From CAVTSA01 sp963790575 (GTDB lineage Bacteria; Chloroflexota; Dormibacteria; Dormibacterales; Dormibacteraceae): 64,000 nt of DNA. Positions 18,299-27,509 of this stretch are shown piece by piece. A model generated the notes under the pieces. That model searched no databases and was not told the DNA's origin. It saw only the letters and a list, made by a program, of their open reading frames with translations. How positions within the stretch are numbered: the stretch's first letter is position 1; every line of letters begins with the position of its first letter. The stretch lies in NCBI GenBank assembly GCA_963790575.1, contig CAWBPD010000030.1, positions 62,001 to 126,000 on the forward strand, in the 5' to 3' direction. Both the position numbers and the translations under genes were made by a program.

Positions 18299-18398
18299 CA
18301 TCTGTCGACAGATGCGCGGTCGGGGGGCCCGGCACGGGGCCATCTCTCGACAGATGCGCGGTCGGGGCGGCCCGAACGGGGCCATCTCTCGACAGATG
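18299..18398. repeat. 42-bp tandem repeat with CATCTSTCGACAGATG palindrome (three units)
   Basis: CATCTGTCGACAGATG (perfect palindrome) at 18299-18314, then CATCTCTCGACAGATG at 18341-18356 and 18383-18398. Starts are exactly 42 bp apart, and the linker GCGCGGTCGGGG...ACGGGGC is also repeated. It lies between the pntB end and the start of the GAF/oxidoreductase gene, both on the minus strand. Its core is unrelated to the GGTGCACC arrays although the unit length is the same. Confidence 0.9.
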
Positions 18399-18429
18399 GC
18401 CGGGCGGGTGCCGCTGTGCGCGGATGCGC

Positions 18430-19821
18430 CTATGCGGCTTTGACGGCGGAGACCAGGTGGGTGAGCGAGTCCTTGGCGTCACCGAACAGCATCACCGTCT
18501 TGTCGTCGAACAGCAGGTCGTTGTCGATCCCCGCGTAACCGGGGCGCATCGACCGCTTGAGGAACACGATGTGATGCGCCTCGTCGACGTTCAGGATCGG
18601 CATCCCGTAGATGGGGCTGCCGGGCGAGTTGCGGGCCGCCGGGTTGACGACGTCGTTGGCCCCCACCACCAGCGCCACGTCGGCGTGCTTGAACTCGTCG
18701 TTGATCAGGTCCATGTCCTTCAACTGCTCGTAGGGGACGTTGGCCTCCGCCAGCAGCACGTTCATGTGCCCTGGCATGCGGCCCGCCACCGGGTGGATCG
18801 CGTACGACACCTCGACCCCCCGCTTCTCCAGCTCGGTGGCCAGCTCGCGCACCGCGTGCTGCGCCTGCGCCACCGCCAGCCCATACCCGGGCACGATGAT
18901 GACCGAGCGCGCATAGGCGAGCATGGTGGCGATGTCCTCGGCGCTCCCGGGGTGCACAGTGCGGTTTTCCGCCATGCCCAGCTCCGGCCCTCCGGCGCGG
19001 GTCTGGAAGGCGCCGAACACCAGGTTGGGCAGCGAGCGGCCCATCGCTTGCGACATGAGCTGGGTCAGGATGGTGCCCGAGCTTCCGACCAGCGTGCCGG
19101 CCACGATCAGCGCGAAGTTGCCGAGCACGAAGCCGGACGCCGCCACCGCCAGCCCCGTGCAGGCGTTGAGCAGCGAGATGACGACCGGCATGTCGGCCCC
19201 ACCGATCGGGAGCACGAACGCGAGCCCGAATCCGAGGGCGACGATCAGCAGGGGCACGAAGAAGGCGGCTGAGCCCGAGACGGCGAGCACGATCACCGCC
19301 AGCGCCAGGATCACGACCGCCAGCCCACCCATCACGGCCGGCTGCCCGCGGAAGATGACAGGCCGCCCCGTCATCAGCTCCTGCAGTTTCAGGAACGCGA
19401 CCGCGGAGCCGGCGAAGGAGATACCGCCGATCACGATCGCGAAGACTGAGGGCAGCGTGGTCGCCACCCCGGGATGCACGCCCGCGAACGAGAGCAGCTC
19501 CGCCATCGCCACCAGCGCCGCCGCGCCGCCGCCGACGCCGTTGAACGCGGCCACCATCTGCGGGATCGCGGTCATCTTGACCAGCCGCGCCCCCACCGTC
19601 CCCGCGACGGCGCCGACGACGATGCCGAGGACGGAGATGATGACCCCCGCCACCGTGAACGAGCGCCACAGCACCACGATCGTCCAGACGATGGCGATCA
19701 GCATGCCCGCGGCCGCGACCAGGTTGCCGCGGCGGGCGGTGCGCGGCGAGGAGAGGTAGCGGAGCCCGAGGATGAAGAGAACCGCGGCCAGCAGGTAGAC
19801 GAGCGCGGTGGCGATCGTCAC
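18430..19821 (-). CDS. pntB: NAD(P) transhydrogenase subunit beta
   Basis: 463 residues from a GTG at 19821 that overlaps the stop of the upstream subunit (GTGA) and has GGAGGG nine bases before it. The N-terminal part is a block of about nine membrane helices. The C-terminal domain III binds NADP(H), with VIIVPGYGLAVAQAQ, the HPVAGRMPGHMNVLLAEA loop and VVGANDVVNPAA. Together with PntAa and PntAb it forms the proton-translocating transhydrogenase that moves hydride from NADH to NADP+ using the proton gradient. The three-gene layout (split alpha) is the form seen in Rhodospirillum and many actinobacteria. Confidence 0.95.
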   Translation of the reverse strand: MTIATALVYLLAAVLFILGLRYLSSPRTARRGNLVAAAGMLIAIVWTIVVLWRSFTVAGVIISVLGIVVGAVAGTVGARLVKMTAIPQMVAAFNGVGGGAAALVAMAELLSFAGVHPGVATTLPSVFAIVIGGISFAGSAVAFLKLQELMTGRPVIFRGQPAVMGGLAVVILALAVIVLAVSGSAAFFVPLLIVALGFGLAFVLPIGGADMPVVISLLNACTGLAVAASGFVLGNFALIVAGTLVGSSGTILTQLMSQAMGRSLPNLVFGAFQTRAGGPELGMAENRTVHPGSAEDIATMLAYARSVIIVPGYGLAVAQAQHAVRELATELEKRGVEVSYAIHPVAGRMPGHMNVLLAEANVPYEQLKDMDLINDEFKHADVALVVGANDVVNPAARNSPGSPIYGMPILNVDEAHHIVFLKRSMRPGYAGIDNDLLFDDKTVMLFGDAKDSLTHLVSAVKAA

Positions 19822-20153
19822 CGGCGCGATCCCTCCGGCAGCGCGTCTTCCGCCGCCCGCCGCGGCGCGTTGCGTCCCCGGAACATCTCCAGCATGCGGT
19901 CGGTGACCACGAACCCCCCGACCACGTTGATGGTCGCCAGCAACACGGCCAGGAAGCCGAGGATGATCGTGACCACGTCGTGCGCGGGCGCGGCGATGAA
20001 GAGCGCGCCGACCAGGATGATGCCGTGGATGGCGTTGGAGCCCGACATCAGCGGGGTGTGCAGGATCGTCGGCACCTTGGAGATGACCTCGAAGCCGACG
20101 AAGATGGCGAGCACGAAGTAGGTCAGCAGGGTGACCAGCTGCACACCACTCAT
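19818..20153 (-). CDS. pntAb: NAD(P) transhydrogenase subunit alpha part 2 (membrane)
   Basis: 111 residues. Three or four hydrophobic helices (LLTYFVLAIFVGFEVIS, IILVGALFIAAP, IILGFLAVLLATINVVGGF) match the small membrane subunit PntAb, including the conserved PTILHTPLMSGSNAIHG loop. It starts at an ATG overlapping the pntAa stop by 4 bases and ends overlapping the pntB start by 4 bases, so the three cistrons are translationally coupled. Confidence 0.95.
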   Translation of the reverse strand: MSGVQLVTLLTYFVLAIFVGFEVISKVPTILHTPLMSGSNAIHGIILVGALFIAAPAHDVVTIILGFLAVLLATINVVGGFVVTDRMLEMFRGRNAPRRAAEDALPEGSRR

Positions 20154-21289
20154 GAGGCGACGACCTCCAGCAGTTCCTTGGCGCGTTCGGAGACCAGCCC
20201 GCCATCGTGGGTGACGCAGCAGCCGGCCGTGATCTCGTCCTCGAAGTCGAGCCGCAGCTCCCCCTCTTTGACCAGGTGCTGCACCAGGGTCGCCACGTTG
20301 CGGGCGTAGAGCCGGCTGGCGTCCACCGCGAGCAGCGAGGGCAGGTTGGTGGTGCCGTCGATGAAGGCGCCGCGGTCGGTCTCGACCACCTCGCCGGGCC
20401 GCGTCAGCTCGCAGTTGCCCCCGCCGTCGGCGGCCAGGTCGACCAGTACCGAGCCCCGAGACATCCGCTGCGCCATCTCCGCCGTGACCAGGATCGGTGA
20501 GCGGCGCCCGGGGACAGCCGCGGTCGTGATCACCACGTCGACCGCCGAGACCCGGTCGCCGAGCAGCTCGCGCTGGCGGCTGAGGAACTCCTCCGACTGC
20601 TCCCGCGCGTAGCCCCCCTGCCCCTCCTGCGACTCCAGGCCCAACTCGAGGAAGGTGGCGCCCAGGCTCCTGACCTCCTCTCTGGCGGCCGGGCGCACGT
20701 CGTACGCCTCGACCACCGCCCCCAACCGGCGCGCGGTCGCGATCGCCTGCAGGCCCGCCACCCCGGCGCCCAGCACCAGCACCTTCGCCGGCGGGATTGT
20801 GCCCGCCGCCGACATCAGCATCGGGAAGTACTTGCCCAAGCGGTCGGCCGCCAGCAGCACCGCCTTGTAGCCGGCCAGGGAAGCCTGGGACGAGAGCGCG
20901 TCCATCGACTGGGCGCGCGAGATGCGGGGCACCAGGTCGAGGGAGAAGGACGTGATCTGCCGCTCCCGGAACAGGTCCACCAAGGCGCGCTGCTGGCCGG
21001 GTTGGAGGAAGGAGACGACGGCGGACCGGGGCTCCATCGCCCGTACTTCCTCCAGCTGCGGTGGCTGGACCTTGAGGACCAGGCCGGTCGCGCGGTACCC
21101 CTCGGACGCGTTGGCGGCGATCGCGGCGCCCGCGGCCTCGTAGGCGGCGTCGTCGTAGGTGGCGGCCACGCCGGCGGCGTGCTCGACAAGCACGTCGACG
21201 CCGGCCTGGCGGAGCCGGCCGGCGGAATCGGGCGTGATCGCCACACGACGTTCGCCCGGAATGGTCTCGCGGGGCGCGAATACCTTCAT
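20150..21289 (-). CDS. pntAa: NAD(P) transhydrogenase subunit alpha part 1 (NAD-binding)
   Basis: 379 residues from the ATG at 21289. This is the soluble domain I, which binds NAD(H). It resembles alanine dehydrogenase: KVFAPRETIPGERRVAITPD at the start, the RQITSFSLDLVPRISRAQSMD segment (described across its loop), and the glycine-rich VLVLGAGVAGLQAIATARRLGA split over the NAD fold. A mobile loop region is present near TTAAVPGRRSPILV. It is the first gene of the pnt operon. The 182 bases between it and the divergent membrane gene at 21472 must contain the promoters. Confidence 0.95.
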   Translation of the reverse strand: MKVFAPRETIPGERRVAITPDSAGRLRQAGVDVLVEHAAGVAATYDDAAYEAAGAAIAANASEGYRATGLVLKVQPPQLEEVRAMEPRSAVVSFLQPGQQRALVDLFRERQITSFSLDLVPRISRAQSMDALSSQASLAGYKAVLLAADRLGKYFPMLMSAAGTIPPAKVLVLGAGVAGLQAIATARRLGAVVEAYDVRPAAREEVRSLGATFLELGLESQEGQGGYAREQSEEFLSRQRELLGDRVSAVDVVITTAAVPGRRSPILVTAEMAQRMSRGSVLVDLAADGGGNCELTRPGEVVETDRGAFIDGTTNLPSLLAVDASRLYARNVATLVQHLVKEGELRLDFEDEITAGCCVTHDGGLVSERAKELLEVVAS

Positions 21290-21471
21290 TGCCAGGGCAA
21301 GAGTAGTCGGTGCGACGAAGGGGCGGCCGATGCCTTCACAGCCGGGTTCTCCACCCCCGGGTGGAGGCGGGTGGAGGCGGAAATCCACCGTGGCGCCGAT
21401 GTGGGAGAAGCCCCTGGGACCGACGATCGAAGCATCGAAACCCGCTCTCGTCACCAGGAGGCTTCCGCACC

Positions 21472-21963
21472 ATGTCCCCCGCCGTCTTCCAGTACGCGAT
21501 CTACGGACTGATCGCTCTTTTCGTCATCTACCGCCAGCTGGCCCCGCGCCAGGCCCAGGGCAGCGGCCAGACGTTCATCCTGCCGCTGGTCCTGACCGCG
21601 TACGGCGCGTACTCGCTGCTGCAGTCGCCTCCCACCGGAGCCATGCCCTATCTCCTGCTGGCGGGCGAGCTGGTGCTGGCGGCGGTCGCCGGCGTGGTGC
21701 GCGGTCTCACGATCCGGTTCTGGACCGACCAGCGAGGAGTCCTGATGCAGCGCGGCACCTGGCTGACGCTGGTGGTCTGGGTCCTCTGCATCGGAAACCG
21801 GGTCGCCGCCTACGCGCTCTTCGGCGGCACGCTCGGCACTCCGACCCTCATGCTCTCGATCGGCGCCTCGCTGCTGGTCCAGGCCGGCGTCACCTACCTC
21901 CGGGGCCAGGCGCTGCTCCAGCACACCGCTCTCCAGCCCCAGCGGCAGGGCCTGTACCGATGA
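21472..21963 (+). CDS. Small membrane protein, DUF1453/CcdC-like
   Basis: 163 residues from an ATG with AGGAGG eight bases upstream. Four to five hydrophobic segments are visible (FQYAIYGLIALFVIYRQL; FILPLVLTAYGAYSLL; MPYLLLAGELVLAAVAGVV; WLTLVVWVLCIGNRVAAYALF). The R...RFW(T)DQRGV...RG(T)W pattern in the middle resembles the CcdC/DUF1453 membrane family. Its stop overlaps the start of the MMPL gene (ATGA), so it is part of a four-gene operon with the exporter and the two-component pair. Function unknown. Confidence 0.65.
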   Translation: MSPAVFQYAIYGLIALFVIYRQLAPRQAQGSGQTFILPLVLTAYGAYSLLQSPPTGAMPYLLLAGELVLAAVAGVVRGLTIRFWTDQRGVLMQRGTWLTLVVWVLCIGNRVAAYALFGGTLGTPTLMLSIGASLLVQAGVTYLRGQALLQHTALQPQRQGLYR

Positions 21964-24035
21964 TCGCCCGCGGCGCCCGCACCGTCGTCGACCACCCCTG
22001 GATCGTGATCGCCCTCTGGGCGGTCGCGGTCGTGGCCGCGGTGGTCTTCCTGCTCCCCGACCTCGGCAAGGTCCCCCAGATCACGTTCGCGCTCCCCAGT
22101 GGCACCGACTCGGTGCGGGCCCAGAACCTGCTCCAGCAGCACTTCCCGAACCGGTCCCGTGCCGACACCCTGGCGGTGGTCATCGTCGATGGGCGGGAGC
22201 TGCAGGCGCGTGATCGGACCCTGGCACAAAGCCTGAGCGGCTGGTTCGGAGGCAGGCCCTTCACTTCCTCAGTGGCAGCCCCGGTGCCGAGCCAGGACGG
22301 CAAGGCGCTGCTGCTCCAGGTCACGCTCGGCCCGGGCGCAGACACCGCCGGCAACGGCCGCGCCATCGAAGACCACCTCTCCGCGCTCGACCTGCCGTCG
22401 GGCGTGCAGGTGACGGCCCTCGGCACGCCGGTCGTCGACCAGGACCTGCAGACCAGCACCGGGGGCTCGATCGGCAGCGCCAGCGGCGGCCCCAGCGCCG
22501 GCGTCCTGACCCCGCTGCGTATCGTCTCGCTGCTCCTGGTCCTGGTGGTCCTGGCGCTGGTCTACCGCTCGCCGCTGGCGGTGGTGACGCCGCTCCTCAC
22601 CATCGTCGCCGCGCTGGCCGTCGCGCTCGGCCTCGGCGGCTGGGCGGGCGTGCACCTCTCGCTGCCGTTCAGCTCCTTCACGGAGACCTTCCTGTTCGCC
22701 GCCATGCTCGGCGCCGGGACCAACTACGGGCTGTTTCTGATCTCGCGCTACCGTGAGGCGCTGGGTGCCGGGTTGGCGGCCCCGGACGCACTCGAGCTGG
22801 CCCTCTCGCGGGTGGCGGAGGCCACCCTGTGCAGCGGCTTTACGGTCGTGGTCTCGATGGCGCTGATGCTGGCCGCCAGCTTCGGGTTCATCCGGGCGCT
22901 GTCCCCGGTGGCGATCGGGGTCGGTGTGATGCTGATCGCCGGCCTGACGCTGCTGCCGGCGCTGATGCGGGTCTTCGGAAGAGCGCTGCTGTGGCCGGTC
23001 CGCCCTCGCGCCGGCTCCGCTCAGACCGCGACGCGGGGCATCTGGCGCGCGGTCGGCAACCTGGTCACGGGGCATCCCCTCCTGACCGGTGGCGCGGTCG
23101 CGGTGGTCTTGCTTCCGCTCGCCGCCGTCGGGATCACCACCGACATCTCGTTCGACTCCATCGCCTCCTTCCCCGCCACCAGCGAGACGCAGATGGCCGA
23201 GCAGGCGCTGACCACCCACTACGCGGGCCACAACTCCTCGATCACCCTGCTCACCCAGGGCCGGGCCGACCCGGCGGCGGTGAAGGCCGCCGTCGCCCGT
23301 GTTTCGGGAGTGGTCGCCGTCTCCGCCCCGCGCCGCAGGGGCGAGGTCACCACCTGGACCATCTCCATGCAGGGCACCTCGGAGAGCACCCAGGCGGTGA
23401 ACGAGGTGACCGCGACCGAGAACGCGGCCCGGACCGCCGCGCCCCACGCCACCGTGCTCTCCAGCGGCGATGCGGCCAGCACCCGCGACACCGAGCAGGT
23501 CCTCGACCATGATCTGCTGCTGGTGATGGTGCTGATCGGCGCCACCGTGCTGGTCCTCCTGGCGGTGTTGCTGCGAAGCCTGATCCAGCCGATCTACCTG
23601 GTCTTGACCACGGCACTCTCGGTCGCTGCCTCGATCGGCATCGTGGCGTTGATCTACCGGGGGATCAACGTGCCTGTCTTCTGGACGGTGCCCATCTTCT
23701 CGCTGGTCTTCCTCGTCTCCCTCGGCCAGGACTTCAACATCCTGCTGGTGTCGCGGATCAAGCACGAGCTGGAGGAGCACCCGCGGCGAGAGGCGATCGC
23801 GCGCGCGGTCGGCGCCACCGGCGGTGTCGTCTCATCCTGCGGCCTGGTGATGGTGGTCTCTTTCGCGACCATCATCCATCTGCAGTTCTATCTGATCCAG
23901 CAGATCGGGGCCACCGTCGTCATCGGCCTCCTTCTCGACACCTTCGTGGTGCGGCCGGTCCTGGTCCCGGCGCTGGCCACGCTGCTCTGGCGCGGTGGCC
24001 GGCGCGACGTCCTGCCCCAGGCGAAGATCGCATGA
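21960..24035 (+). CDS. MMPL-family (RND-type) membrane transporter
   Basis: 691 residues, the usual length of the short MMPL class. It has two copies of the RND half: a first membrane helix (HPWIVIALWAVAVVAAVVFLL), an exported loop, then a block of five or six helices containing the SSFTETFLFAAMLGAGTNYG motif with the conserved TNYG/LF; the second half repeats this with SLVFLVSLGQDFNILLVSR. Members export lipids, pigments or drugs using the proton gradient. Which one applies here is not visible. It is coupled by 4-base overlaps to a membrane gene before it and a histidine kinase after it. Confidence 0.9.
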   Translation: MIARGARTVVDHPWIVIALWAVAVVAAVVFLLPDLGKVPQITFALPSGTDSVRAQNLLQQHFPNRSRADTLAVVIVDGRELQARDRTLAQSLSGWFGGRPFTSSVAAPVPSQDGKALLLQVTLGPGADTAGNGRAIEDHLSALDLPSGVQVTALGTPVVDQDLQTSTGGSIGSASGGPSAGVLTPLRIVSLLLVLVVLALVYRSPLAVVTPLLTIVAALAVALGLGGWAGVHLSLPFSSFTETFLFAAMLGAGTNYGLFLISRYREALGAGLAAPDALELALSRVAEATLCSGFTVVVSMALMLAASFGFIRALSPVAIGVGVMLIAGLTLLPALMRVFGRALLWPVRPRAGSAQTATRGIWRAVGNLVTGHPLLTGGAVAVVLLPLAAVGITTDISFDSIASFPATSETQMAEQALTTHYAGHNSSITLLTQGRADPAAVKAAVARVSGVVAVSAPRRRGEVTTWTISMQGTSESTQAVNEVTATENAARTAAPHATVLSSGDAASTRDTEQVLDHDLLLVMVLIGATVLVLLAVLLRSLIQPIYLVLTTALSVAASIGIVALIYRGINVPVFWTVPIFSLVFLVSLGQDFNILLVSRIKHELEEHPRREAIARAVGATGGVVSSCGLVMVVSFATIIHLQFYLIQQIGATVVIGLLLDTFVVRPVLVPALATLLWRGGRRDVLPQAKIA

Positions 24036-25228
24036 CCATGGCGGCCGTTCCCATCGTGGGCGGCCGCCATGTCCGCACCTATGCTTGGCTGGTCGCGATG
24101 CGCAACCTCTGGAGCTGGGGGCCGCCGGACGACTGGCTGGGGCGCACGGGACGCGCTCTCCGGGCCGGCGTCTCGGTCGCGTTCGTGGCCTGGCTCCTGA
24201 TCGAGAACCTGACCCGGGCGGGACACCGGACACCATCGGACATCGCGCTCTCGGGTGCCACCTCGGTGAGCCTGCTCGCCGCCATCGGCGTGGTCTGGTT
24301 CGTTCCCCGGCGGAGCCGTCGCGACAACTGGGCCCGGCTCGCGATGGTGAGCCTGGTCGCTGTCCTGGCCGGCGTCTCAATGATCGTGCAGGGGATCAAC
24401 AGCCCCGGCCAGGTGGCGGCGGTGGCGGCGATCATCATGGCCGCCCCAATGGGGCTGGTCGGGATACCGGTCGCCGTCGTTGCGGGCGGTGTCTATCTCG
24501 TCTGCCTGGCGATCCCGCTCTGGGAGGCGTCGGGCCAGGTTGGGGCCGCGGCCATCGCGGGCGGGCTGCTCGGGGTGACGGTCGCCTACCTGGTGCCGAT
24601 CTGGATCCGCTTCGTGTGGCGGAATCGCGAGCAGGCGGCGGCGAGAGGAGAGCGCGAGCGCTTGGCCCGCGAGATGCACGATGTCCTCGCCCACACGCTG
24701 TCGGGGCTCACCGTCCAGCTGGAGGCGACGCGCCTGCTCGCCGAGCAGCGCCCCGGAGATCCGGCGGTCGCCGAGGCGGTGACCCAGGCCCACCGGCTGG
24801 CCCGGGAGGGGCTGCTGGAGGCGAGGCGCGCGGTGTCCGCGCTGCGCGGCGACATGCCCGGCCCCGCTCAACTGGAGCAGCTGCTCCATGACTTCGAGGT
24901 TGAGAGCGGGATTCGCTGCCGGCTGGAGATCGAAGGCACGCCGCTCGCCCTTCGGCCGGAGGCACAGCTGGCGCTCTACCGGGCTGCGCAGGAGGCGCTG
25001 ACCAATGTCCGCAAGCACGCCGACGCCACCTCGGTGACGCTGCGTCTCAACTGGTCGAGCCGAGGCGCCGAGCTGACGGTGGAGGACGAGGGCACCCCCA
25101 AACCGTCGCTCGCCTCCGGCGGCTATGGACTCAACGGAATCCGGGAGCGGGCGGCGCTGGTCGGCGGCTCGCTGGAGGCGGGGCCGATCGCTGGCGGTTT
25201 CCGCGTCCGGCTGCGAGTGCCGGCGTGA
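24032..25228 (+). CDS. Sensor histidine kinase, NarL/DesK class (HisKA_3)
   Basis: 398 residues. Five or six hydrophobic segments in the first 190 residues form the sensor region. The dimerisation helix carries the phospho-accepting histidine in LAREMHDVLAHTLSGLTVQLE (H in EMHD). The ATPase part has the N-box EALTNVRKHADA and a short G-box GGYGLNGIRERAAL. The ATG overlaps the MMPL stop by 4 bases and the end overlaps the response regulator. An in-frame ATG at 24098 is a possible later start. Context suggests it controls export through the neighbouring transporter or its own operon. Confidence 0.9.
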   Translation: MTMAAVPIVGGRHVRTYAWLVAMRNLWSWGPPDDWLGRTGRALRAGVSVAFVAWLLIENLTRAGHRTPSDIALSGATSVSLLAAIGVVWFVPRRSRRDNWARLAMVSLVAVLAGVSMIVQGINSPGQVAAVAAIIMAAPMGLVGIPVAVVAGGVYLVCLAIPLWEASGQVGAAAIAGGLLGVTVAYLVPIWIRFVWRNREQAAARGERERLAREMHDVLAHTLSGLTVQLEATRLLAEQRPGDPAVAEAVTQAHRLAREGLLEARRAVSALRGDMPGPAQLEQLLHDFEVESGIRCRLEIEGTPLALRPEAQLALYRAAQEALTNVRKHADATSVTLRLNWSSRGAELTVEDEGTPKPSLASGGYGLNGIRERAALVGGSLEAGPIAGGFRVRLRVPA

Positions 25229-25890
25229 CCACGGTGGTGGTCGCGGACGACCAGAAGGTGGTCCGCGAGGGGCTGGTGATGCTGCTCGGGTTGCTGCCGG
25301 ACGTCGAGGTGGTGGGCGCGGCGGCGGACGGCGAGGCAGCGGTGCGGCTGGTGTCGGAGCGTGACCCGGACATCGTCCTGATGGATCTCCGCATGCCCGG
25401 GGTCGACGGGGTGGAGGCGACGCGCCGGATCCAGGAGCAGCATCCCCGGACGCAGGTCATCGTGCTCACCACCTACGACGACGACCGGTCGATTCTGAGC
25501 GCGATCCAGGCCGGCGCCCGCGGCTACCTGACGAAGGACGCGGGAGCGGGCGAGATCAAAGACGCGGTCGACGCGGTCCGGCGGGGTGAGGCGCTGCTCG
25601 AGCCGCGCGTGCAGGGCCGCCTCTTGGCCGCGCTGGCCGGCGCCGAGCCACGCTCGGAGGGGGCCAGGGAGCCGGAGCCCGGCCAGGGCCAGTACGACGC
25701 GCTGACCCCGCGCGAGCGGGAGGTGCTGCGCCTGATCGCGCGCGGACTCACCAACCAGGACATCGCCGGCCGGTTGTTCGTCAGCGAGGCGACGGTCAAG
25801 ACGCACATCAACAACCTCTTCTCGAAGCTCGGTGTCCGTGACCGCGCCCAGGCGGTCGCCTACGCCTACCGGCACGGCCTCGCCTCCTGA
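25225..25890 (+). CDS. Response regulator, NarL/LuxR type
   Basis: 221 residues from a GTG overlapping the kinase stop (GTGA). The receiver domain has the phosphorylated aspartate in DIVLMDLRMPGVDG, the threonine in VIVLTTYDDD and the lysine in GYLTKDAGAGE. The C-terminal LuxR-type helix-turn-helix is complete (LTPREREVLRLIARGLTNQD, then SEATVKTHINNLFSKLGV). It is the cognate partner of the preceding kinase. A palindromic tandem repeat array follows its stop. Confidence 0.95.
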   Translation: MTTVVVADDQKVVREGLVMLLGLLPDVEVVGAAADGEAAVRLVSERDPDIVLMDLRMPGVDGVEATRRIQEQHPRTQVIVLTTYDDDRSILSAIQAGARGYLTKDAGAGEIKDAVDAVRRGEALLEPRVQGRLLAALAGAEPRSEGAREPEPGQGQYDALTPREREVLRLIARGLTNQDIAGRLFVSEATVKTHINNLFSKLGVRDRAQAVAYAYRHGLAS

Positions 25891-25902
25891 GCCCCTAACA
25901 CG

Positions 25903-26011
25903 CCCCGACTGCCGGCTCTCAGGCCCTTCCGGAGCCACGCCCACACCCCGAGTGCCGGCACTCAGGGGCTTCCGGAGCCACGCCCACTCCCCGACTCCCG
26001 GCACTCAGGGG
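25903..26011. repeat. 43-bp tandem repeat with GCCGGC palindromic core (three units)
   Basis: Units begin at 25903, 25946 and 25989 (43 bp each). The middle unit has the perfect palindrome GAGTGCCGGCACTC, and the linker CTTCCGGAGCCACGCCCAC is repeated between cores. Core positions are GCCGGC at 25911-25916 and 25954-25959, and CCCGGC at 25997-26002. It lies between the response regulator and the MFS gene, both on the plus strand. Unit length is like the other arrays, sequence is unrelated. Confidence 0.9.
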
Positions 26012-26057
26012 CTCGCGACGTCAAACGAGGTCATCGCACGTGCACGCTAGGAGGTCC

Positions 26058-27509
26058 ATGGACCGGATCAACGAGCGCGTCGCCATCTCCATCGTCTACA
26101 TGGCGTCGATGTTCATGTCGATCCTGGACTCGACGATCGTCAACGTGGCGCTGGCCACCATCGGGCGTGAGTTCGGGGTTCGCGCCTCAACGGTCGCCCT
26201 GGTCACCATCGCCTACCTGGTCGCCCTCGCCGTCTCGATCCCGGCGTCCGGCTGGTTCGGTGACCGTTTCGGTGGCAAGCGGGTCCTGTCGCTGGCGGTC
26301 CTCCTGTTCACCCTCTCCTCGGCCGCCTGCGGGCTGGCGCCGAACCTGCCGGTGCTGGTGGCGGCCCGCTTCGTCCAGGGCCTCGCCGGAGGCTTGATGA
26401 CCCCGGTCGGGATGGCGATGCTGTACCGGGTCTACGGCCCCTCGGAACGGGCGGCGGTGGCCCGGCGCCTGACCCTGGTGACGACGCTGGCGCCGGCCAG
26501 CGGACCGATCCTGGGCGGTCTGCTGGTCCAGTACGTCTCGTGGCGCTTCGTGTTCCTGGTCAACCTTCCGATCGGCGTCGCCGCGCTGATCTTCAGCGTC
26601 CTCTGCCTCCGGAACAGCCGCATCGACGAGCCCGGCCGCTTCGACCTGATCGGCGTCCTGATCAGCGGGACCGGCTTCGGATGTTTCGTGTTCGCGCTCT
26701 CCGAAGGGCCCGCCCTCGGCTGGACCAGCCCGGCCATCCTGACCACCGCGGTGCTGGGAGTGGTCCTGCTCTGCGCCACCGTCTGGTTCGAGCTGCGGAC
26801 GCCGGAGCCGCTGCTCCACCTGAGGCTGTTCAAGAATCGCCTCTTCCGCGCCGTCAACGTGTCGTTCCTGATCGGATCCATGCCCTTCGTGGGCACGCTC
26901 TTCCTGTTCCCTTTGTATCTGCAGGACGGCCTCGGACAGAGCCCGCTGGTGGCCGGCGTGACGACGTTCCCGGAGGCGATCGCGATCCTCCTCACCACGC
27001 AGTTGACCTCGCGGCTCTACCCGATCGTGGGACCCCGGCGTCTGCTCGCCGGAGGCCTGTTCGTGGTCGGGATCGCGATCGCCCTCATCGCCGCCGCGCC
27101 GCCCACCACCAACCTCTGGGTCTTTCGCGGGCTCATGTTTCTGCTCGGCATCGGGCAGGCCAACGTCTTCATGCCCGCGCAGGTGTCCGCGTTCGCGACC
27201 ATCTCCAAGCGCGAGACCGGGGCCGGCTCCACCATCTTCAACTCGGGACGGCAGACGGGAGCGACGCTGGGGGTCGCCGTGCTCGCCACCACGCTGGGCA
27301 TCCTGCATCCCACCACCGCCACGCTCGCCTCGGGAGCGGTGGGGGCCCCCCACCTGGCCGCCTACCGGACCGCGTTCCTGGTCGCCGCGGCGATCGCCTG
27401 GCTGGGGTCGCTGTGTTCTCTCACGGTGCCGGACGCCGACGCCGCCCCCACGCTGCGGGGCCGGGCTGTGCGAGGGAGCGCCGAGCCGGAGGCCGAGGCC
27501 GGCGGATAG
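26058..27509 (+). CDS. MFS multidrug exporter, DHA2 (EmrB/QacA) family
   Basis: 483 residues from an ATG preceded by AGGAGG (26049-26054). Fourteen hydrophobic segments can be traced, as in the DHA2 proton-drug antiporters. The family motifs are present: SILDSTIVNVALATI in helix 1 (motif D1), the loop GWFGDRFGGKRV (motif A) and PASGPILGGLLVQYVSWRFVF (motif C region, split). Substrates are not predictable. No regulator is adjacent, and the gene is separated from the two-component system by the 43-bp repeat array. Confidence 0.9.
   Translation: MDRINERVAISIVYMASMFMSILDSTIVNVALATIGREFGVRASTVALVTIAYLVALAVSIPASGWFGDRFGGKRVLSLAVLLFTLSSAACGLAPNLPVLVAARFVQGLAGGLMTPVGMAMLYRVYGPSERAAVARRLTLVTTLAPASGPILGGLLVQYVSWRFVFLVNLPIGVAALIFSVLCLRNSRIDEPGRFDLIGVLISGTGFGCFVFALSEGPALGWTSPAILTTAVLGVVLLCATVWFELRTPEPLLHLRLFKNRLFRAVNVSFLIGSMPFVGTLFLFPLYLQDGLGQSPLVAGVTTFPEAIAILLTTQLTSRLYPIVGPRRLLAGGLFVVGIAIALIAAAPPTTNLWVFRGLMFLLGIGQANVFMPAQVSAFATISKRETGAGSTIFNSGRQTGATLGVAVLATTLGILHPTTATLASGAVGAPHLAAYRTAFLVAAAIAWLGSLCSLTVPDADAAPTLRGRAVRGSAEPEAEAGG

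Noticed and set aside
18212..18385. N-terminal extension of the GAF/oxidoreductase protein
   Set aside because: It is a translation of the 42-bp repeat; a strong ribosome binding site points to the GTG at 18211.
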